The notes under the pieces: model-generated
Databases searched by the model: none
Seen by the model: only the letters and a program-made list of their open reading frames with translations
Told to the model about the DNA's origin: nothing
Made by a program: the position numbers and the translations under genes
Part shown: positions 1-6,138 of the stretch, one piece after another
Position numbering within the stretch: position 1 is the first letter of the stretch
How the letters are laid out: every line of letters begins with the position of its first letter
Source: an uncultured Candidatus Competibacteraceae bacterium
GTDB lineage: Bacteria > Pseudomonadota > Gammaproteobacteria > Competibacterales > Competibacteraceae
Length of the DNA: 6,138 bases
Direction: 5' to 3'
NCBI GenBank assembly: GCA_937872125.1
Contig: CALMNY010000062.1
Span: 1 to 6,138 of the forward strand

Positions 1-20
1 AATTACACAAACCCGGTTAC

Positions 21-26
21 AGGGGA
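21..26 (+). promoter_or_regulatory. Ribosome binding site of lldE
   Basis: AGGGGA lies six bases before the ATG at 33 and resembles the Shine-Dalgarno consensus. It supports that ATG as the start of lldE. Only 32 bases precede the gene, so the operon promoter, if it lies immediately upstream, is outside the window. Confidence 0.7.
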
Positions 27-32
27 ACCACC

Positions 33-770
33 ATGTCCACCCGTCCCGAGAAGGTGTATTTCTTCGGCACCTGTCTGATCGATCTGTGTTATCCCCAGGC
101 GGGGCTGGCCGGCATCGAATTGCTGCGACGCGAAGGGATTCAGGTCGTGTATCCGCAGGCGCAATCCTGCTGCGGCCAGCCGGCCTACAATTCCGGCTTC
201 CCGGACGAAGCCCGCAAGGTCGCCCGCCAGCAGCTCAAAGCCTTCCCCCAAGACTATCCCATCATCATCCCGTCCGGTTCCTGCGGCGGGATGCTCAAAC
301 ACCACTATCCCCACTTGTTCGCCGGCGAACCCGAAGCCGCCGAGGCGCAACGCTTCGCCAGCCGGGTGTTCGAGCTGACCGAATTTCTGGTGAAGGTGCT
401 CGAGGTCAAACTCGAAGACCGGGGCCAGCCGATCAAGATCACCTGGCATTCCACCTGTAGCGCGCTGCGGGAGATGCGGGTGATCGAATACTCCAAATCG
501 CTGCTGCGCCAGTTGAAAAACGTCGAACTGATCGAGTTGCAGCGGGAGCGCGAATGCTGCGGCTTCGGCGGGACTTTTTCGGTCAAGCAACCCGAACTTT
601 CCGCCGCGATGGTGGCCGACAAGGCGGCGGACGTCGCGCAAACCGGGGCCGCCCGCCTGCTGTCGGGCGATTGCGGCTGTTTGATGAACATCGGCGGGGC
701 GCTGAAACACCGCAACATCCCGATTCCCACCCAGCACATTGCCGAATTCCTTCTGGAGCGCACCCAATGA
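33..770 (+). CDS. lldE: L-lactate dehydrogenase complex Fe-S protein LldE/LutA
   Basis: A 245-residue cytoplasmic protein with no signal peptide or membrane segment. It is built of two cysteine-rich CCG domains, as in heterodisulfide reductase and GlcF/GlpC subunits. In the first domain C14, the C46-C47-G pair and C84 (SGSCGG) are visible. In the second, C142 (HSTC), the C175-C176-G pair (ECCGFGG) and C214/C216 (GDCGCLMNIGG) are visible. These cysteines are expected to hold Fe-S clusters. The family works with LldF and LldG to oxidise L-lactate to pyruvate without flavin. Its length is close to the usual ~240 residues (YkgE, LutA). The ATG at 33 has a good ribosome binding site. The stop overlaps the lldF start (ATGA), so translation is probably coupled. 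A lone GlcF/GlpC-type subunit would also have CCG domains, but the lldF-lldG context fixes the identity. It is also known as lutA or ykgE. Confidence 0.95.
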   Translation: MSTRPEKVYFFGTCLIDLCYPQAGLAGIELLRREGIQVVYPQAQSCCGQPAYNSGFPDEARKVARQQLKAFPQDYPIIIPSGSCGGMLKHHYPHLFAGEPEAAEAQRFASRVFELTEFLVKVLEVKLEDRGQPIKITWHSTCSALREMRVIEYSKSLLRQLKNVELIELQRERECCGFGGTFSVKQPELSAAMVADKAADVAQTGAARLLSGDCGCLMNIGGALKHRNIPIPTQHIAEFLLERTQ

Positions 771-2206
771 CCGAGACCGTGGTGGATTTTCCCCAGAATT
801 TTAAAGAGGCCCTGAACGACGCGCAGTTGCGGCGCAATCTCCGCGCCGCCATGGACACCATGGGGCAACGGCGGCGGAATCTGTTCGCCGACCTGGACGC
901 GCTGGAACGGTTGCGGGCGCGCGGCGACGCCATCCGCTGGCGGGCGCTGCGCCAGTTGCCGGACCTGCTGGAGCAACTGGAAAAGAAATGCACCGAAAAC
1001 GGCATTCAGGTGCATTGGGCCGAAACCCCGGCGGAAGCCAACCAGATCTGTCTGGGCATCATCCAGCGCCACCACGCCAGCCGGGTCATCAAGGGCAAGT
1101 CCATGGTGTCCGAGGAAATGCACCTCAACCACTTCCTGGACGAACAGGGCATCGAGGCGCTGGAAACCGATCTGGGCGAGTACATCATCCAACTGGATCA
1201 CGAAACGCCGTCGCACATCATCGTCCCCGCCATCCACAAGAACCGCGATCAGATCGCCCGGCTGTTTCACGAGAAGATTCCCAACGCCCCCTACACCGAA
1301 GTCGTCGAAGAGCTGAACGCCATCGCCCGCAAAGTCTTGCGCGAAAAGTTTTTCGCCGGGGAAGTCGGGGTCAGCGGGGTGAATTTCGCGGTCGCCGAAA
1401 CCGGCACGCTCTGTCTGGTGGAAAACGAAGGCAACGGCCGGATGTGCACCACCGCGCCGCCGGTGCACATCGCCGTCATGGGGCTGGAAAAAGTGGTGGA
1501 GCGGCTGGAGGACGTGCCGCCGTTGCTGCGCCTGCTGACCGGCTCGGCCACCGGCCAGTTGATCACCACCTATTTCAACATGATCACCTCGCCGCGCAAG
1601 CCGGGCGAAAAGGATGGTCCCCAGGAAGTCCACCTGGTGCTGCTCGACAATGGCCGCACCAAAATCTGGGCCGACCTCGAACTGCGGCAAACCCTGAAGT
1701 GCATCCGCTGCGGCGCGTGCATGAACCACTGTCCGGTGTACACCCGCCTCGGCGGCCACGCCTACGGCTACGTCTACCCCGGCCCCATCGGTTCGATGCT
1801 GACCCCGCAACTGGAAGGGCTGGATCACGCCGGCGCGATGGCGACCGCTTCCACCTTCTGCGGAGCCTGCGAAGAAGTCTGCCCGGTCAAAATTCCCATC
1901 ACCACCGTCCTGCGCCGGTTGCGCACCGAATCCTATCGCAAGGCCGACGCGCCCGACGCCGTCAAGGGGCACGGCTACAAGCGCACGCTGGCCGAAAGCC
2001 TGACCTGGCAAGGCTGGGCGCTGAGCAACGCGACGCCCTGGCTCAACGCCTTGAACGCCAAGGTGCTGGGGCTGGCCGGTCCCCACTTGTCGAAGCTGCC
2101 GCAAGTGGGATTATTGAAGCACTGGGGCCAGACCCGAGCCCTGCCCCCGTTCGCTAGAAAGAGCCTGCACGCTCTGGCCAAGGAAAAGGGGATTGCCGAT
2201 GAGTAA
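767..2206 (+). CDS. lldF: L-lactate dehydrogenase complex Fe-S protein LldF/LutB
   Basis: A 479-residue protein, matching the ~475 of YkgF/LutB. Residues ~70-300 form a LUD (lactate utilisation) domain, including VIKGKSMVSEEMHLN and the segment VAETGTLCLVENEGNGR. A ferredoxin-like motif follows with C312, C315, C318 and C322 (CIRCGACMNHCP). A second motif has C365, C368 and C372 (FCGACEEVCP), with Ser at 362 where a fourth Cys would fit. The last ~90 residues, with WQGWALSNATPWLN, look like the LutB C-terminal domain. It is the likely central electron-transfer subunit of the L-lactate oxidising complex. The open frame extends back to 554 inside lldE, but the ATG at 767 gives the family length, follows GGAG at 755-758 by eight bases, and forms the ATGA overlap. 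The stop overlaps lldG. It is also known as lutB or ykgF. Confidence 0.95.
   Translation: MTETVVDFPQNFKEALNDAQLRRNLRAAMDTMGQRRRNLFADLDALERLRARGDAIRWRALRQLPDLLEQLEKKCTENGIQVHWAETPAEANQICLGIIQRHHASRVIKGKSMVSEEMHLNHFLDEQGIEALETDLGEYIIQLDHETPSHIIVPAIHKNRDQIARLFHEKIPNAPYTEVVEELNAIARKVLREKFFAGEVGVSGVNFAVAETGTLCLVENEGNGRMCTTAPPVHIAVMGLEKVVERLEDVPPLLRLLTGSATGQLITTYFNMITSPRKPGEKDGPQEVHLVLLDNGRTKIWADLELRQTLKCIRCGACMNHCPVYTRLGGHAYGYVYPGPIGSMLTPQLEGLDHAGAMATASTFCGACEEVCPVKIPITTVLRRLRTESYRKADAPDAVKGHGYKRTLAESLTWQGWALSNATPWLNALNAKVLGLAGPHLSKLPQVGLLKHWGQTRALPPFARKSLHALAKEKGIADE
2180..2191 (+). promoter_or_regulatory. Ribosome binding site of lldG, inside the lldF 3' end
   Basis: The purine run AAGGAAAAGGGG ends seven bases before the ATG at 2199. 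It lies in the last codons of lldF. It favours the ATG at 2199 over the in-frame TTG at 2193, which would sit only one base after the run. Confidence 0.6.
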
Positions 2207-2849
2207 CGCCCGCGCCAACATTCTCGCCCGCTTGCGGGCCGTCGCGCCGCAGGAACCGGCGGCCACTCCCGAACCCGACTTCTACCCCGCCGCGAAACTC
2301 GGCCACGCCGACCGGATCGCCCAGCTCAAGCGGCTGATGGAGCACATGCACGCCGAGGTGATCGTCACCGACCCGCAAAACTGGATCGCCACGCTCAAGG
2401 ATGTGCTGCGCGCGCGCCAGTTGAACGGTCTGCTGTACGGTCCCGCCGGGCCGCTCGGCGCGGCGCTGGAAGCGAACTGGGACGGCGAACTGCCGCCGCT
2501 GGTCGGTTATACCGAGGCAGTGGAACAGTGCAAGGAGCGGCTGTTCGCTCTCGACGCCGGCATCACCTCGACCCGGGGTGCCGTTGCCGACGTGGGCGCG
2601 TTGATCCTGTGGCCGGACGCCAACGAACCCCGGCTGTTGTCGCTGGTCCCGGCGGTGCATATCGCGGTGCTGGAAGCGACCCACATCCACGACTCCCTGG
2701 CCGACGCCATCGCCCGCGAACGCTGGGCGGAGGGAATGCCGACCAACGCCCTGCTGATCTCGGGGCCGTCCAAAACCGCCGATATCGAACTGGTCCTGAC
2801 CTTCGGCGTGCATGGACCCAAGGAACTGATCGTGCTGGTGGTGGATTGA
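2199..2849 (+). CDS. lldG: L-lactate dehydrogenase complex protein LldG/LutC
   Basis: A 216-residue soluble protein made essentially of one LUD domain (formerly DUF162). It is slightly shorter than YkgG (~231) or LutC (~240). Visible family signatures are ITSTRGAVADVGALILWP in the middle, a segment ending LLSLVPAVHIAVLE, and the C-terminal SGPSKTADIELVLTFGVHGP from about residue 188. It is the third subunit of the L-lactate oxidising LldEFG/LutABC complex. Its own catalytic role is not well defined in the family. The ATG at 2199 has a strong ribosome binding site and overlaps the lldF stop by eight bases, so translation is probably coupled. The stop is followed by a 112-base gap holding a tandem array, unlike the tight packing upstream. 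It is also known as lutC or ykgG. Confidence 0.93.
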   Translation: MSNARANILARLRAVAPQEPAATPEPDFYPAAKLGHADRIAQLKRLMEHMHAEVIVTDPQNWIATLKDVLRARQLNGLLYGPAGPLGAALEANWDGELPPLVGYTEAVEQCKERLFALDAGITSTRGAVADVGALILWPDANEPRLLSLVPAVHIAVLEATHIHDSLADAIARERWAEGMPTNALLISGPSKTADIELVLTFGVHGPKELIVLVVD

Positions 2850-2857
2850 AGGCGGTC

Positions 2858-2920
2858 CACGGAAGACACGGAAGACACGGAAAAGACAGAAAATACGGAC
2901 GGTATGGAAGGCGCGGAAGA
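2858..2920 (+). repeat. Seven tandem 9-base units between lldG and the dehydrogenase
   Basis: The segment divides into seven consecutive 9-base units with consensus CACGGAAGA (TCTTCCGTG on the other strand). Units 1 and 2 are identical. Unit 3 (CACGGAAAA) differs at one base. Units 4 to 6 (GACAGAAAA, TACGGACGG, TATGGAAGG) differ at three each. Unit 7 (CGCGGAAGA) differs at one. The array starts eight bases after the lldG stop and lies wholly between genes. The run is purine-rich and unlike the neighbouring coding DNA. Because the unit is a multiple of three, it reads as a repeating HGR-like peptide in one + frame, but I see no support for translation. Function is unknown. It may be a dispersed intergenic repeat or a slippage product. 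Confidence 0.8.
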
Positions 2921-2939
2921 AATGACGCCGTGATTGATT

Positions 2940-2953
2940 GGAGGTGGATGGAG
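2940..2953 (+). promoter_or_regulatory. Ribosome binding region of the dehydrogenase
   Basis: Two Shine-Dalgarno-like cores occur here. GGAGG at 2940-2944 is eight bases before a GTG at 2953. GGAG at 2950-2953 is eight bases before the ATG at 2962. Both starts are in the same frame and differ by three residues, so the sequence alone does not decide between them. Confidence 0.5.
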
Positions 2954-2961
2954 TGAACCCC

Positions 2962-5796
2962 ATGTGGCCTAAGGCTTACGCGCTTCTTTACCGCGATCTG
3001 CAACAGTTCATCCCGGCGGCGCGGTTGATCAACGATCCGCTGCGCACGCTGGCGTATGGGACTGACGCCAGCTTGTACCGCCTGATTCCCAAGCTGGTGG
3101 TGCGCGTAGACAGCGAAGAGGAGATGCGGCGCATTCTGGAACTGGCGCACCGGCATGAAACGCCGGTGACGTTCCGCGCCGCTGGCACCAGCCTGTCCGG
3201 GCAGGCGGTCACCGACTCGGTGTTGTTGCAATTGGGCGATGGCTGGCGGAACTGGCGCATCGGCGCGGGCGCGGCGCCCATCAGCTTGCAACCGGGCATC
3301 ATCGGCGGTCACGCCAACCGCTATCTCGCCCCTTACCAGCGCAAGATCGGTCCCGATCCGGCCTCGATCAACTCCTGCCAGATCGGCGGGATTGCCGCCA
3401 ACAACGCCAGCGGCATGTGTTGCGGCACGGCTCAGAACAGCTACCGGACCCTGCACAGCATGCGGGTGATGCTGGCCGACGGCGCGGTGCTGGACACCGG
3501 CGACCCCGCCAGCCGGGAGGCCTTCCACGCCAGCAATGGACCGTTGCTGGCGCGGCTCGCCGAACTCGGCCAGCGCACCCGCGCCGATGCGGCGCTGGCG
3601 GAACGCATCCGCACCAAGTTCAAGATCAAGAACACCTGCGGTTACAGCCTCAACGCCTTGGTGGACTACGAAGACCCCTTCGAAATCCTCCAACATCTGA
3701 TGATCGGCTCCGAGGGCACGCTGGGCTTCATCGCCGAGATCACCTATCGCACGGTCGAGGAGCACAGCCACAAGGCCACGGCGCTGATGCTTTTCCCCGA
3801 CATCAAGACCGCCTGCGAAGCGGTGGCGGTGCTGAAAAGCGAGCCGGTGGCGGCGGTGGAACTGATGGATCGCGCCTCGCTGCGCTCAGTGGAGCACAAG
3901 GCGGGAATCCCGGCGTACTTCAAGGACCTGCCGGAAACCGCCGCCGCCCTGCTGGTGGAAACCCGGACCATGGACCCGGCGACCCTCATCGCTCAGGTCG
4001 AGACCATTACCGCCGCGCTCGCGGGCATCCCGACCCTGCTCCCGTTCCGGTTCACCGACCGGCCGGAGGAATTCACCCAATTGTGGGCGATTCGCCAGGG
4101 GCTGTTCCCTTCGGTCGGCTCGGCGCGGGCGACCGGCACCACCGTCATCATCGAGGATGTCGCGGTCCCCGTACCCCGGTTGGCGGCGATGACCCTGGAT
4201 TTGCAGCGCCTGTTCGATCAGCATGGCTACACCGGCTCGATCATTTTCGGTCATGCGCTCGAAGGCAATCTCCATTTCGTCATCACCCCGAACTTCGCCC
4301 AGCCGGAGGAAACCGAACGCTACAAGCACTTCATGGACGATGTCTGCCACATGATCGTCCACCAGTACGACGGCTCGTTGAAGGCGGAACATGGCACCGG
4401 TCGCAACATCGCGCCGTTCGTCGAACTGGAATGGGGGCAACAGGCGTATGGGCTGATGCGGGAAATCAAGGCGCTGTTCGATCCCCACAACTTGCTCAAT
4501 CCCGGGGTCATCCTCAACGACGACCCGGAAATCCATACCCGAAACATCAAACCGATGGCCGCCGTCGATCCGCTGGTGGACAAGTGCATCGAATGCGGCT
4601 TTTGCGAACCGAACTGTCCGTCCCGCGCGCTGACCCTGTCACCGCGCCAGCGCATCGTCGGTTTGCGCGAAATCGCGCGCCTGCAAGCTGCTGGCGGAGA
4701 GAACCGCCGGTTACAGGATATGGTGGCGGCATACGCTTATCAGGGCGTCGAGACCTGCGCCGCCGACAGCCTGTGTTCCCTGACCTGTCCGGTCGGGATC
4801 AACACCGGCGCGATGATGCTGAAGATTCGCAGCCAGCAGCGCGGCGCAGCGGCGCAGTGGATTGGCGATTTGGCGGCGAACTTCTTCACCGACGTGACCG
4901 CCGTCGCTCGGCTGGGCCTGACCGCCGCTGCGCTCTCGCACCGGATGGTCGGCGCTTGGGCGCTCGGCGGCGTGGCCAAGGTGGCCCACCAATTGTCCGG
5001 TAGTCGGATTCCGTTGTGGAATCGCTACATGCCCACCGCCAGCGCCATGCCGAAACCGGAAAGGGGCGGCCCACCCGGTCGCCCGCGCGTGGTCTATTTC
5101 CCCAGTTGCGCCAGCCGCACCATGGGGCCGGCCTCGGGTGATCCTGAACAGGAATCCTTGCCGGTGAAAACCGTCGCCTTGCTGCGCAAGGCCGGGTTTG
5201 AGGTCATTCTGCCTGAGTCCAGCACCGCCCTGTGCTGTGGCCAGCCGTTTGCCAGTAAAGGGCTGCCGTACCCGGCCGATGTCAAGCGCCGTGAAGTCGA
5301 ACAGGCGCTGCTGAAGGCCAGCCGCCACGGCCAGGACCCGGTCGTGTTCGATACCAGTCCCTGCGCGTGGCGCCTGAAGCAAAGCCTGGCGCAACCTTCG
5401 CTGAAGCTGTACGACATCACCGAATTCCTGCACGACGTCGTGCTGGAACGGCTGACGCTGCGCAAGCTGCCGGAAACCGTCGCCCTGCATCCCACGTGCA
5501 GCACCACCAATATGGGCTTGCAGACCAAGCTCAAGGCTATCGCCGAAGCCTGCGTGGAGAACGTCGTCATCCCTGACCGGGTTTCCTGCTGCGGCTGGGC
5601 CGGCGACAAGGGCTTCACCTATCCGGAATTGAACGCCAGCGCCCTGCGGGATTTAAAGGCGGCGCTGCCGGACGACTGCGAGGCGGGATACTCCACCAGC
5701 CGCACCTGTGAAATCGGCCTGTCGCTGCACAGTGGGCGTTATTACCGCTCCATCGTCTATCTGGTGGATCGCTGCTCGGAGGCCAGGACCGGTTGA
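2962..5796 (+). CDS. dld: FAD and Fe-S D-lactate (D-2-hydroxyacid) dehydrogenase, Dld-II/YdiJ type
   Basis: A 944-residue multidomain flavo-iron-sulfur oxidoreductase resembling a GlcD-GlcF fusion. Residues ~35-260 form a PCMH-type FAD-binding domain with GTSLSGQ (75-81), a segment from G130 ending GGIAANNASG, and GSEGTLGF (from 249). Residues ~260-530 form the FAD-oxidase C-terminal domain with HALEGNLHF (H431, H438) and EHGTGRN (476-482). Ferredoxin-like motif one has C542, C545, C548 and C552. Motif two has C599, C605 and C609, with D602 at the second-Cys position. The C-terminus carries two CCG domains: C716, C758-C759, C801; then C846, C876-C877, C916. The probable reaction is D-lactate to pyruvate, with electrons passing to quinone or cytochrome. 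Clustering of such an enzyme with lldEFG is known from Shewanella (Dld-II). Glycolate or D-2-hydroxyglutarate are alternative substrates, because YdiJ relatives differ. The start is uncertain: GTG 2953 and TTG 2938 are in frame, but the ATG at 2962 begins just before the conserved LYRDL region. No obvious transmembrane helix is seen. Confidence 0.9.
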   Translation: MWPKAYALLYRDLQQFIPAARLINDPLRTLAYGTDASLYRLIPKLVVRVDSEEEMRRILELAHRHETPVTFRAAGTSLSGQAVTDSVLLQLGDGWRNWRIGAGAAPISLQPGIIGGHANRYLAPYQRKIGPDPASINSCQIGGIAANNASGMCCGTAQNSYRTLHSMRVMLADGAVLDTGDPASREAFHASNGPLLARLAELGQRTRADAALAERIRTKFKIKNTCGYSLNALVDYEDPFEILQHLMIGSEGTLGFIAEITYRTVEEHSHKATALMLFPDIKTACEAVAVLKSEPVAAVELMDRASLRSVEHKAGIPAYFKDLPETAAALLVETRTMDPATLIAQVETITAALAGIPTLLPFRFTDRPEEFTQLWAIRQGLFPSVGSARATGTTVIIEDVAVPVPRLAAMTLDLQRLFDQHGYTGSIIFGHALEGNLHFVITPNFAQPEETERYKHFMDDVCHMIVHQYDGSLKAEHGTGRNIAPFVELEWGQQAYGLMREIKALFDPHNLLNPGVILNDDPEIHTRNIKPMAAVDPLVDKCIECGFCEPNCPSRALTLSPRQRIVGLREIARLQAAGGENRRLQDMVAAYAYQGVETCAADSLCSLTCPVGINTGAMMLKIRSQQRGAAAQWIGDLAANFFTDVTAVARLGLTAAALSHRMVGAWALGGVAKVAHQLSGSRIPLWNRYMPTASAMPKPERGGPPGRPRVVYFPSCASRTMGPASGDPEQESLPVKTVALLRKAGFEVILPESSTALCCGQPFASKGLPYPADVKRREVEQALLKASRHGQDPVVFDTSPCAWRLKQSLAQPSLKLYDITEFLHDVVLERLTLRKLPETVALHPTCSTTNMGLQTKLKAIAEACVENVVIPDRVSCCGWAGDKGFTYPELNASALRDLKAALPDDCEAGYSTSRTCEIGLSLHSGRYYRSIVYLVDRCSEARTG

Positions 5797-5896
5797 TACC
5801 CACACCCCGTGCAGAACAAAAAATAGGCCATTGCGGATTTTGACCTACGCTAATCTACCGAAGAAATCCTGATGGAAGTTGGTCGCTATCAGTGTG

Positions 5897-6138
5897 TTAA
5901 ACCCAATGCCGATGCTGGCCCAACCATCGCTCCAGCCGTCGAAACAGCCGCGCCAACCCGAAGCACAGCAGAAAGTACAACCCCGCCACCGTCAGCCAGA
6001 CCTCGAACACCCGCCCCGACGACACCGCCAGTTCGGTGCCGGTGAAGGTCAATTCCTGAATCGAAATCAGCGAAATCAGCGACGAATCCTTGATCAGCGA
6101 GATGAACTGCCCGGCCAGTGCTGGAATCATCTGCTGCA
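5897..6138 (-). CDS. Amino-acid ABC transporter permease, C-terminal part (cut by window edge)
   Basis: This is the last 79 codons of a gene on the - strand whose start lies beyond base 6138. It reads QQMIPALAGQFISLIKDSSL and onward, the region following the EAA loop of polar amino-acid permeases (HisM/GlnP/ArtQ group). That loop contacts the ATPase. IQELTFTGTELA follows, and then the last membrane helix, roughly VWLTVAGLYFLLCFGLA. The protein ends in a basic cytoplasmic tail (RLFRRLERWLGQHRHWV). It would form part of an inner-membrane importer for a polar amino acid such as His, Gln, Glu or Arg; the substrate cannot be told from this piece. It converges on the lactate operon, with 100 bases between the two stop codons, so it is not part of that operon. 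The ATG at 6130 is internal to the conserved motif and is not the true start. Confidence 0.9.
   Translation of the reverse strand, partial: QQMIPALAGQFISLIKDSSLISLISIQELTFTGTELAVSSGRVFEVWLTVAGLYFLLCFGLARLFRRLERWLGQHRHWV

Noticed and set aside
305..2104. A 599-codon open frame on the - strand opposite lldE and lldF
   Set aside because: It lies opposite two clearly recognised genes. Its translation is low-complexity and rich in G, R, Q, H and F, with no recognisable domain. Long antisense frames are expected in GC-rich genes with strong third-position bias.
2563..3771. A 402-codon - strand frame spanning the lldG-dld gap
   Set aside because: It is opposite lldG and the dehydrogenase, and its composition is shadow-like. 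It contains the repeat array read backwards. No start signal or family motif supports it.
3417..5003. A 528-codon alternative + frame inside the dehydrogenase
   Set aside because: The translation is dominated by R, G, P and H and has no domain signature. The overlapping frame holds continuous FAD and Fe-S motifs, so this is a frame shadow.
5797..5896. Possible terminator or promoter between the two converging genes
   Set aside because: The only pairing I find is a four-base TAGG/CCTA stem with a 16-base loop and no following T run. TTGACC near 5840 resembles a -35 box, but no matching -10 box lies at the right spacing.
5872..6045. A 57-codon + strand frame starting at ATG 5872
   Set aside because: Most of it is antisense to the permease, which has clear family motifs. 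Its proline- and threonine-rich translation is typical of a shadow, and there is no good ribosome binding site.
6059..6100. Short repeats of AATCAGCGA in the permease end
   Set aside because: They encode the SLISLIS stretch that follows the conserved FISLIKDSS segment, so they are explained by coding of repeated Leu-Ile-Ser residues.

Overview
The window carries a compact lactate-oxidation gene cluster on the + strand: lldE/lutA, lldF/lutB, lldG/lutC and a large D-lactate-dehydrogenase-type flavo-iron-sulfur protein. At the right edge is the 3' end of an amino-acid ABC transporter permease on the - strand. The DNA is GC-rich with strong GC-ending codon use. Gene content and protein style suggest a proteobacterium, most likely a gammaproteobacterium. 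That placement is an inference, and I cannot name a genus.

Layout: 1-32 is a short leader with a ribosome binding site. 33-770 is lldE (two CCG cysteine-rich domains). 767-2206 is lldF (LUD domain, two Fe-S motifs and a LutB-type C-terminus), overlapping lldE by the ATGA junction. 2199-2849 is lldG (LUD domain), overlapping lldF by 8 bases. 2850-2961 is a gap containing seven tandem 9-base units. 2962-5796 is the FAD/Fe-S dehydrogenase. 5797-5896 is a convergent intergenic gap with no clear terminator. 5897-6138 is the C-terminal part of a permease of the polar amino-acid (His/Glu/Gln/Arg) family, cut by the window edge.

How the genes work together: LldE, LldF and LldG are known to form the non-flavin L-lactate dehydrogenase complex (LutABC in Bacillus, LldEFG in Shewanella, YkgEFG in E. 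coli). The fourth protein has the architecture of Shewanella Dld-II/YdiJ-like enzymes, which oxidise D-lactate or a related D-2-hydroxyacid. Together they would convert both lactate enantiomers to pyruvate and pass electrons to the respiratory chain. No lactate permease or regulator lies inside the window; either could lie upstream of base 1.

I see no wholly new system. The points most worth a second look are the 9-base tandem array between lldG and the dehydrogenase, and an Asp standing where a cluster-binding Cys is expected in the second ferredoxin-like motif of the dehydrogenase.
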